Source: Microvirga soli
Lineage (GTDB): Bacteria; Pseudomonadota; Alphaproteobacteria; Rhizobiales; Beijerinckiaceae
Assembly: GCF_016734765.1 (NCBI RefSeq)
Contig: NZ_JAERQE010000044.1
Span: 1 to 35,507, forward strand
Direction: 5' to 3'
Length of the DNA: 35,507 nucleotides
Numbering within the stretch: position 1 is the first letter of the stretch; each line of letters opens with the position of its first letter. Below the pieces are notes generated by a model, which did no database searches, was not told the origin of the DNA, and worked only from the letters and a program-made list of their open reading frames with translations. The translations under genes were made by a program, and so were the position numbers. Shown in pieces: positions 25,669 to 32,976 of the stretch.

Positions 25669-26310
25669 GTCCTGCGATACGAAGCGGAGTTGCCCGATGC
25701 CGAATTGGCTTTGATCGCGCCGCTTCTATCCGATCCCTGCGCCAGGGTGCGCTCCCGGCGCTTGCCCGTCCGGAAGATCCTGAATGCGATCTATTACACG
25801 CTGGGTGGCGGGATCACCGGGCGGCTCTTGCCCTCCGGTCTGCTGCCTAAGAGCACAGTCTCTCGCTGGTTCAGCCTGTGCCGGGACGCGGGGCTGTTCA
25901 AGACTGTCAGCCACCTGCTGGTCATTGCCGGTCGTGAGCGGGTCGGGAAAGAGGCGTCGCCCACCTCCGCCGTGCTCGACAACCAGAATGTCGATACGAC
26001 GGTTGGTCACGAACCGGTGGGCAAGGATACCAGCCAGAAGGTGAAAGACTGCAAGCGCCAGGTCGTGATCGACACCGACAAGCGCGATCTGTTCCTGGAC
26101 CCGCGGCAGGGGGGACATGCAGGGCCGCGATGGCGTGCTAGTGGCCATGTGCCTGTCGCGGCGTTCCTCCCGTTCATCACCACAACAATCGCCGACAGCT
26201 ATTGTGCCGGAGAAGCTCCCATATCAGCGACATCGACCACCATTGGGGTTGTCAGAACTCCACCCGATCACGTGGGTCACTTGCCGACCACACACCTCTC
26301 ACGGACTAGG
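25669..26310 (+). pseudogene. Decayed IS5-family transposase
   Basis: The translated pieces in order match IS5-type (DDE) transposases of alphaproteobacteria: RYEAELPDAELALIAPLL, ILNAIYYTLGGGITGRLLPSG, KSTVSRWFSLCRDAGLF, then ASPTSAVLDNQNVDTT (where the first catalytic Asp sits), CKRQVVIDTDKRDLFLDP and a last IADSYCAGE segment (the second catalytic Asp region). Pieces of the middle shift frame near 26105-26125 (QGRDGVLVA reads in a different frame) and return afterwards. No start codon lies in the right frame at the 5' end, and the C-terminal W-x-V-E-R-x-F part is lost or scrambled. It is therefore a dead copy. Confidence 0.8.
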
Positions 26311-26433
26311 AATGCGGACCTTAGGGGTAGGACTAAAGCCCATTAGCAGTCCGAAAATAAATACGGCTAAGGTCCTCCTCCGCGGCCAGCAACAAGCCGT
26401 ACTTGGGGACAAAGATGAAGATTGGGAGAAGAT

Positions 26434-26793
26434 ATGGCGTCGGAAGTGTCGTTTCCCATTGGCTGGTTTTCGCGGTCAGCCAGAGAAGCCATTCTCAACG
26501 AGTTTGGTGGCCGCTGCCCCACCGTTCGGGAGGTGCTCAGTCTACCTGATAGGTACTGGCTATCGGTCCCGAACATCGGCTTTTCTACTCTAAGCAGGAT
26601 GCGTGCTGTTGCGAATAGTGCTGCCGAGACGAGCGACAAACGCCCTTTGGCTGCGAAAACCTTGACCGAATTACAAGCCACCTACCAGCATTTGATAGGT
26701 ACCATGAGGGGCCTGCAGAGGGATGTTGAAGAGATAAGGATCGAAATTCGGCATAGGGAATTCTGCTCGTCAGTCGCAGAAAAACGGCGCTAG
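26434..26793 (+). CDS. Hypothetical protein with RpoA-CTD-like helix-hairpin-helix region
   Basis: A 119-residue protein. Residues about 8-55 (FSRSAREAILNEFGGRCPTV, REVLSLPDRYWLSVPNIGFSTL) resemble the C-terminal domain of the RNA polymerase alpha subunit: SxRAxNxLxxxG, then TVxELxxxxxxxLLxxxNxGxxSLxEI. The PNIG turn is the helix-hairpin-helix DNA-contacting element. The C-terminal half is a likely coiled coil (LTELQATYQHLIGTM, then RDVEEIRIEIRHRE). GGGAGAAGAT precedes the ATG at 26434. A small DNA-binding protein is the natural guess. Similar small alpha-CTD-like proteins are common but uncharacterised in rhizobia. It stands next to a dead IS5 copy and has no operon partner. Confidence 0.65.
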   Translation: MASEVSFPIGWFSRSAREAILNEFGGRCPTVREVLSLPDRYWLSVPNIGFSTLSRMRAVANSAAETSDKRPLAAKTLTELQATYQHLIGTMRGLQRDVEEIRIEIRHREFCSSVAEKRR

Positions 26794-27456
26794 CGAGGTT
26801 CTGTACGTATCTCGATCTACGAACGACCGTTGTAAGGACGCTGCGGGCCTATGGAATGGGCAAATGGTGGAAATTCCCGGACAAACTTAGAGAACAGCAC
26901 TCCCCTTCAGCTGGCATCATTGTTGTCTAAGAGCTTTCGGATCGCGTAACAGGCAAGGATCCTGAATCGGTTAATGCAGAAGAGCGGCCAATCGTAGATG
27001 CTGATGCACACCCGAAGCCTGCCACAATGCAAGGGGTCTTCTGTCGTTGAAGAAAGGCAGGCAGATCGATCGGATGCGGCATCATTCGGCGTTTCCCGGT
27101 GGGGACGATGCCGTTGCGAAGGCTGATCTCCAATGGGCACGCCGAAGGTGACGCAGCGAGGTGCTCCTGCTCGGCACGTGCAAGAACGCCGCCGTCCCCG
27201 CCGAGGATTAGCACCGACTAGAGGACTTCCGCGCAATCTGGGGCAGCCTCGGATAGCGTGCCGTCTTACTTCGGATCTCTAATTATCTCATCTCCAGAGA
27301 CAATCCGGCGCCGCTACAGTGACTGGTTTGTATGCGCTTTGGTTTACGCCATTGGTAGCAAATCTATGGTTCAGGTGCATCCGAACGTTGCGGCTGAACC
27401 CTGCAGCCTATGCAGTGACATCAATTTGTCACCTGGCCTACGGTCTCCGTTTCAGT
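26794..27456. other. Unassigned DNA
   Basis: About 660 bases with no supported gene. Leftward frames at 26907-27236 begin in Gly- and Arg-rich sequence and show no family pattern. The stretch may contain old mobile-element debris, but nothing can be named. The terminator of the leftward peptidase gene beginning at 28125 is expected near its right edge. Confidence 0.3.
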
Positions 27457-28125
27457 TTACTGGTTAGCCGTCATTGTGGGCGACGTCCGGCCGCCGAGCG
27501 AGACCCAGGCTTGGCCCTCGTCGCCCTCGCGCTTGACGTAGATATAGCCCGTCTTGTGCCATGGCAGGATAGCATTGCGCTTGTTGTCGAGGATGAAGTC
27601 GCCGCGGGTTGTGCGAACCATCATCACCGCGTGTCCCGCGCCCTCCTCGTCGATGACCACAGTCATGCGCAACGCCCGGTTGGGGAAGCCAGCCTCGACC
27701 AGCCGCTTTCGTTTGACGAGCTGGTAATCCTCGCAATCTCCGTAGCCGTCCTCGGCATAGTTCCAGACATCCTCAACGCCCCAGTGATCCTTGTCAGTCG
27801 TCGCCTTTATGCCGGCGTTCACCTGCTGGTTGATCCGGTTGAGGGTCTGCCAATCCCTGGCCGTTAGATCGATGATGGCCGGCTCGGAGGGGTTGATTGT
27901 GCACTCGACCGGATTCTGTTCGCAGAACCGAAGCCAGCCTTTGATCGGTGTGGCGGCGTCAACCTTGGCGACGGGCGGGACAATGCTCGGGAGGATGCTT
28001 CCGATTTGGGCCTGCGCTTGGGCTGCGGCCGCGCTGACGACCAGCGTAAGGATGACGCCTGCAGAGTGGAACGTTCTCCAGGAAGAAGACCGAACGTTCA
28101 TAAGCCCGAAGAACGGTTGCCTCAT
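27457..28125 (-). CDS. LapG-like transglutaminase-like periplasmic cysteine protease (BTLCP family)
   Basis: A 222-residue exported protein with a signal peptide (hydrophobic core about 22-35, cleavage near AQAQA). The catalytic triad of bacterial transglutaminase-like cysteine proteinases is visible: Cys131 in GYGDCEDY, His165 in GAGHAVMMV and Asp180 in FILDNKR. The family pattern WxxLxxINxxVN is also present (QTLNRINQQVN). The best known member, LapG, cuts large RTX adhesins at the cell surface under cyclic-di-GMP control. Family members often sit near type I secretion genes, and here a T1SS operon lies about 2 kb away. No LapD-type receptor and no large adhesin gene is in the window. GGTGGGG precedes the ATG at 28125; an ATG at 28101 is an alternative. 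Confidence 0.88.
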   Translation of the reverse strand: MRQPFFGLMNVRSSSWRTFHSAGVILTLVVSAAAAQAQAQIGSILPSIVPPVAKVDAATPIKGWLRFCEQNPVECTINPSEPAIIDLTARDWQTLNRINQQVNAGIKATTDKDHWGVEDVWNYAEDGYGDCEDYQLVKRKRLVEAGFPNRALRMTVVIDEEGAGHAVMMVRTTRGDFILDNKRNAILPWHKTGYIYVKREGDEGQAWVSLGGRTSPTMTANQ

Positions 28126-29027
28126 TGCCCCACCGCCACGCCGTTAAGGATTTGTTCATCAAACCTGACACGGCGGATCGGCGGCGCTCAAGGCAAAAGT
28201 TAAAGAAGGGTTAACAGGTCGCGCTCCAGAGAGCTCCGGGCTTTCGGTTGGCCGTGCCCCGCGCGGTGTCTAGTCTTCGATGACCAGCCAGCCAGCCAGT
28301 GACGTGATCGTACGAGAGGACGCAATGCTCGGTGCTGCTCACGCACGCCTCGCCTGTGCTGAGGGCGGCTTCACTGGGTTCGAGCAGGGTCACGCCGCAT
28401 TGTCTGGCGTACGATCAGGCTTGAAGAACGGTGACGAACAACTGGAAGGCGCCTCAGCATCAGGGTCGGCGGCACGGGGCAGACGCGAACAGGCGCGGAT
28501 CCAGACCAGACGTGTGGAGCATAAAGCGGCGGTACCGAACCGCGTTCAAAGCTCAACTGACCCGAAACCTTGATCGGTAAACGCCACGATGCGCCGACCC
28601 GGAAGCCAGGAGTTGACCTGGAGGAGGACTGCCTGCCCTGGTCGTGAGAGCTTTGTAGCGCTGGCCATGATCGCGCTAGAGACGTTTGGAGGGTGCCGAA
28701 ACTCCCCGGATTGTCGAGACCCAGACACGACTGGCGCACGGAAAGGGATGATGCGCGGACAAGAGTGCCGTTCAGTCAGTCCTTCCTCTGCGCTCACCAG
28801 GAGTCGCAAGGGGTTTTAGAACCCTGCCAAAAAAATTTGGCCTGCGTTGCAGCCAGGCAACATGCCCCCTTAAACGCGTCTGGGACCGCCGTGATGCCAC
28901 CTTTCGATCCAAAACGATGAAAAACACCTCCGGGAGCCTCGACGTGCAAGGTCAAAAGCGATCATCGAGCCCTGGACAGTTCCTGGAGATCGCATGAACT
29001 TTGCCTCGACATCAAAGGAGATCACCC
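28126..29027. other. Leader region between the protease and the recombinase gene pair
   Basis: About 900 bases without a supported gene. Promoters for the leftward protease gene and the rightward pair should lie here. A perfect six-base stem GCCAAA-AAAA-TTTGGC occurs near 28828-28843, just after AGGGGTTTTAGAACCCT, itself an imperfect hairpin. A nine-base inverted repeat GATCGTACG (28306-28314) and CGTACGATC (28408-28416) is also present. AAGGAGAT before ATG 29028 is a near-perfect ribosome binding site. Confidence 0.4.
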
Positions 29028-29900
29028 ATGCCAGGCCGGGACCAGAAATCGATGCGCAAGGATGTAGTACCTGCGTACCGCCGCCTTGAGAGGGCGGGCC
29101 GGGACAATCTCGGATTCACTGCCCAAGCATTTGGCACCGCAGCCGAGTTTGAGAACCTATGGGTCGCTGCGGGACTCATGTGCTACTTCAACAAATTAGA
29201 CGCCTCCGGAAAGGCTGACCTCGCAGAGGCCGGGCGGGTCGCTCTGGCGACCCTCCTGCCGGAGGCGGAAGGGCCATGCACAGACATCATCGTGCGCCTC
29301 CCGCTCGCGGTGCAGGGCGAGGCCCCCGATGTGTGCCGCTTGCTCGCCGCCCTGAAACTGAAAAGAAGCCGGCGCGTGGTTCCATATATCGAATTCGCTG
29401 GCGCAGCCGATCCTGATGAGGTCACCAGGATCGTCGGCCCTGTGGGTGGACGCGTGACTGTCATTGCTACACCCCAAGATCCGGCCGTTGAAGGAGAGGC
29501 CGCCGCTAATGATCCAATGAGCGAACCGCCGGCATCCTCAGGCACCTCGAACGAGAAGACCAATACTGACGCCGCGAACGCCACTCACGCGCATACCATG
29601 CCCGACGCGTTGTCGTCCGGCATGAACGCCGAGCCTCCTGAGGAAGATGCACCGCCGCTCGCCGAGGTGCCTTGCGCTGCGGATGAGCAAGTGCCGTCTG
29701 AGGCCGACGCTTCAATCGCCAACCCGGTGCCGATGATCTACCGCCGCTCGATGCTCGCTCCGCCGCAACGCCCCGCTGCGAACTCCTTGAGCACATCTCC
29801 CGCTGCAGCGAGCCACCCTGAGAGGCCCCTGGTTGCAACTGCCGAAGAAGGGACTGAGCGTGGATTAATGACAGAGCACGACCGGTTGAACATCCCATGA
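29028..29900 (+). CDS. Unknown protein paired with a tyrosine recombinase
   Basis: A 290-residue protein. The first 150 residues look folded: helices around YRRLERAGRDNLGFTAQAF and LWVAAGLMCYFNKLD, then IIVRLPLAVQ and RVVPYIEFAGAADPDEVTRI. The remainder is Pro-, Ala-, Glu- and Ser-rich and probably disordered, ending with a short MIYRRSMLAPPQRP motif. I recognise no family. The start at 29028 follows a near-perfect AAGGAGAT with good spacing, better than the longer frame from 29001. Its TGA overlaps the ATG of the recombinase gene by four bases, so the two proteins are made together and may act together, for instance as a DNA-binding or architectural partner. That role is inference from position only. 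Confidence 0.75.
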   Translation: MPGRDQKSMRKDVVPAYRRLERAGRDNLGFTAQAFGTAAEFENLWVAAGLMCYFNKLDASGKADLAEAGRVALATLLPEAEGPCTDIIVRLPLAVQGEAPDVCRLLAALKLKRSRRVVPYIEFAGAADPDEVTRIVGPVGGRVTVIATPQDPAVEGEAAANDPMSEPPASSGTSNEKTNTDAANATHAHTMPDALSSGMNAEPPEEDAPPLAEVPCAADEQVPSEADASIANPVPMIYRRSMLAPPQRPAANSLSTSPAAASHPERPLVATAEEGTERGLMTEHDRLNIP

Positions 29901-31108
29901 GCCTGAGCACAAATAAGGCCCGGCGGCGCGGGAGATCGGAAGAAACGGGCGAGAGGTATCTGAGTCAGGGACACCGGCATCTCAGCCGCGCTCAGCGGCT
30001 CAATCCCATGATCGCAGATCCCATTGAGGCGCTCGTCGCCTCCATAGAGCGCGATGAAGGCATCCTGAAATCCAATACGGTGGGCGTGTACCGCCAGGAG
30101 TTGGATGCCATCATCAGTCATCTCGCGCGCGAGCTGCCGGAACCGGCGCGGGCACAGTGCGAAGCGATGCGGCGGATCAACGACGCACTGGAACGCCGAC
30201 GCGGACGTCCGGACGAGCCGCGCACCTCGTCCAAAAAAGTCAAGGATGGAACGCCGCAGGAAGTGGATGAGATCTTCCGGTATATTGCCAAGCGCGCCGT
30301 GATTGAGCGCGACGCTGGCACGATCGTCATGGCCCTGGCGATCTACTATTTCCCTCGTGTCGGGTGCCGCCCGGTCGAGTGGATGGGCGCCACGGTCGAG
30401 GGACGGACGGTGCGGATCGAGAATGCCAAGCGCCGCGTCGATGATCCACCCACATGGCGGGAGATTACCCTCAGAGATGTTCCGAATCAGGCGATCGAGG
30501 TCGCGCCTCAATTCATCAAGCGTCTTGAGGAGGCGGTCGCGCGATACACGTCCTTCGAGGCGTGGCGGAGGGCTGCGAGCGAACTGCTGGCGCGGGTCTG
30601 CGCCAGGGTAGGCGTGCGCCGGCTGTGCCTCTATGCATTCAGGGATGTTGCAATCGCGACCTGGAAGGCGGCAGGACTGTCCCCTTGGGAAATCGCGGTT
30701 CTGGCGGGCCATTGGTCTACTAAAACCGCGACCCGGCACTATGCGTCTGAAAAGCATGGCCATCCCTTGGAGGTGGCCAGGGCCAACCAGGCTGCCATCA
30801 TAGCCCTCCAACAGAAGGCTCAGCAAAACCGTCCGGGCGATACCGATGCTACCGAAGTGCCCCCACGCCACGACCGAGGACCGGACGAGGACGCTCTCAT
30901 CGAGGACCTGCCGCGGCCGGTCTTACCCCCAAGTCCTGAGCGCGAAACAATATCGTTTGCACCCTACATCGAGGATATCGATCGAAAGGTGGATCAGGGC
31001 ATGGGCAGTCGCGGCGGAATTCGCAGGCGGCCGGATGGCGGCGGGCAGAAGCCAGGCCATCATCCAGCGGTTACTGGCGTGCCTGCATCTCCAAAACTGT
31101 ATCGCTAG
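29897..31108 (+). CDS. Atypical tyrosine recombinase (phage-integrase fold)
   Basis: A 403-residue protein. An N-terminal helical core-binding part (about 40-125) precedes the catalytic domain (about 126-295). Catalytic positions visible are Arg158 (GCRPVEW), Arg249 in a YAFR motif where HxxR is usual (Tyr246 replaces His), His272 (AGHWS) and the nucleophile Tyr282 (RHYAS). The two arginines, His and Tyr are therefore kept, and the His-to-Tyr change is tolerated in some family members. The last 100 residues are Pro- and Arg-rich and probably disordered, unusual for an integrase. No phage genes, tRNA or att repeats are seen nearby, so this is not an obvious prophage or island integrase. It is translated together with the preceding unknown gene. 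Confidence 0.82.
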   Translation: MSLSTNKARRRGRSEETGERYLSQGHRHLSRAQRLNPMIADPIEALVASIERDEGILKSNTVGVYRQELDAIISHLARELPEPARAQCEAMRRINDALERRRGRPDEPRTSSKKVKDGTPQEVDEIFRYIAKRAVIERDAGTIVMALAIYYFPRVGCRPVEWMGATVEGRTVRIENAKRRVDDPPTWREITLRDVPNQAIEVAPQFIKRLEEAVARYTSFEAWRRAASELLARVCARVGVRRLCLYAFRDVAIATWKAAGLSPWEIAVLAGHWSTKTATRHYASEKHGHPLEVARANQAAIIALQQKAQQNRPGDTDATEVPPRHDRGPDEDALIEDLPRPVLPPSPERETISFAPYIEDIDRKVDQGMGSRGGIRRRPDGGGQKPGHHPAVTGVPASPKLYR

Positions 31109-31562
31109 TCAGCAGCCTTGGCTCCGCCAGGTGAGCTTTGTGACGTGTCGTGCCGATCTTTGTCTTTGGACTTCGCCCGCATTGACTCGCTGTCGAATGA
31201 GCAGAGGCGGGTGACCGCCTGCTGCGTATCCCCCGCTCGGCATGCAGTACGATCGACTCAGGAGAGGCCGCGCTGAGCAAGTTCCATGAGAATTCCGCAG
31301 GCACCGTATGCGTTGTAACGGGTGAGCATGTGCCTGCGGATCTCTGACCTGCCTAAGAGGTGCCCGATGACCGGGGTACCTGAACCGTTGACAAATGACC
31401 TTATTGATCCCTTGCCGGTCTGCACGATGCCGGAATGCGTCTTGGTGAGCCGGTGAAGATGGACGTGATCGCCTGACTTGGCCTGCTTGTTGTCATCAAC
31501 GGAGTGCCGTCCTACGTCGCCCGACGATCAACGCAGAGAAAGAAGTGTTCGGCCGCTTTGTA
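31109..31562. other. Stem-loop-containing region downstream of the recombinase
   Basis: About 450 bases with no supported gene. It contains a perfect 11-base inverted repeat, TCCGCAGGCAC at 31294-31304 and its complement at 31330-31340. The loop holds a smaller CGTT-GT-AACG hairpin. A second imperfect stem (AGGTGCCCG with CGGGGTACCT) lies at 31358-31381. No T-run follows the first stem, so it is not a standard terminator. It could be a recombinase-related site or part of a lost element. Confidence 0.45.
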
Positions 31563-32290
31563 TTACCCGCAGGTCTGTGCTCCGATCGCAGCGCCGAGTT
31601 CGATACCCGTCAGGCGCGAGGGCCCTCTCCACATGACGGCAATGCCAGACGAAGGGGCATGCCCGCGCGAGACCGCCGCTCATGCGGGCGATCTTATTCC
31701 GGTGGTCTTGAGTTTTCTTTCGCACAGGTGAGGTCTGGCCCCTGTCTCTCACCAGCCCATGGAGCGGGTCGAAGTCCAGAGCTGTCAGGACAAACCGAGG
31801 TGGCACATCCGGCATGATGAGGTTGAGCCTCGTCATCATGAAGGTTTGCCAGCTCGTGACGCAGTCGATGCCGAGCAGACTCACCAGCAGCTCGGCTGAT
31901 CGCAGCTTGGTCTCCTCCGCCCGGCCGCCGGAGCTGAGGAACTTGTGGAACAGCTCGACCATCCAACAGATGGCGTACCAGTCGAGCATCTGGATCGCGT
32001 TCGCGCGGGATCCCTGCGGCGGATCCGTGACCGGCTGCTAGTCAATCCGCTCCCGGTCTTTTGGCACGTAGAACTCCTGCGCGTAGATCATAGGCACGAT
32101 GAGCGCCAGCGTGCTCCACGCGAGATTTTGTGTCTCTCGCTGCGGGCAACCGGGTTGATGAGGGTGACGGTCGACTTCGGATCGGGCGAGCTCAAGGCCG
32201 TGGCCGGTCGCGGTGACTTCGACGGCGAGACGATCCTGCCTGTGACCAAGCGAGGATCTCGTCCATCCTGCCTGACGAATGATCGACCAC
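31563..32290 (-). pseudogene. Decayed IS4-family (Tn5-like) transposase, C-terminal half
   Basis: Leftward pieces match the C-terminal half of Tn5-like IS4-family transposases: HGLELARSEVDRHPHQPG, AQEFYVPKDRERID, then QPVTDPPQGSRANAIQMLDWYA, VELFHKFLSSGGRAEETKLR (the YREK-type region with the catalytic Glu nearby) and SWQTFMMTRLNLIMPD. An in-frame TAG at 32038-32040 replaces the Trp usually found after ERID. Near 31640 the frame shifts, and the last piece reads VMWRGPSRLTGIELGAAIGAQ in another frame, ending at a stop near 31563. The N-terminal half is not recognisable. The element is dead. Confidence 0.8.
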
Positions 32291-32976
32291 TTAAGTTTCC
32301 GGTTAAGTCGACAAGCAAGGCTCTGTTACCTGGCAAGGGGACGCGAGCCGCTGCGCGGCCAGCGAGGAGCTCAGGTACTGCCGATGTAGGAAGCGTGGAC
32401 TAATGGCGCGGGGCTAATGGACCACGGCCTTTCGGCGCTATCCGGTGAAGACACGCTGCCCAGCGGGTCCGCAGCCGGATCAGGCGCTGTGAGCGTGTGG
32501 ACGTGCTGGAGGCGGTGCAGCGAAGACCCGGTTGGAACCGGGGCGATGCGCCGGCGGGATGGCGCTGCACGTGCTCGCCTACGATTTGACCCGAGACTGA
32601 GTACCCTAAGGCTTCATCCGGACATAGGAGATGGGCTTTGCCCTTGTCCTTAAACCCAAGAGGCGCTGGCGTCCGCCAATGACCAGCGGCCGGAAACCCA
32701 GCGCCTACGGTTCCGGATCGCTTCGCATATAGGAGGTGTGACGGTGAAGGGCGGGATCCTTTCGACTATGACATCAATATCGCCGCCCGGCTTTAGGCGC
32801 TCTCCGTGCCCCGGGACATACAATTGTCGGCAACAGCCCAGGAGTTTGTTCGTAAGGCCTGCCCGTCACCTTCGAGGACCTCGGATCTAAGGCGTCAAGA
32901 GCATCAATGAGCTGATCCAGACACTCGCCGTCATAGCAACCCACGGGAAGGGTTATGACGTCGGAGTGGGCGAGGC
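32291..32976. other. Unassigned DNA beside the protease gene
   Basis: About 690 bases containing only short frames with no family pattern. The right part ends just after the serralysin stop codon (minus strand), so its terminator should be here; none stands out. The left part may be the lost N-terminal portion of the IS4-type element, now beyond recognition. Confidence 0.3.

Noticed and set aside
28828..28843. GCCAAA-AAAA-TTTGGC stem as a terminator
   Set aside because: Only six base pairs, AT-rich, with no T-run afterwards and no gene ending just upstream; recorded only as a weak hairpin.
29738..30871. Leftward open frame of 377 codons across the recombinase
   Set aside because: Antisense shadow: the plus strand carries the recombinase motifs and an overlapping operon start, and the minus frame shows no domain.
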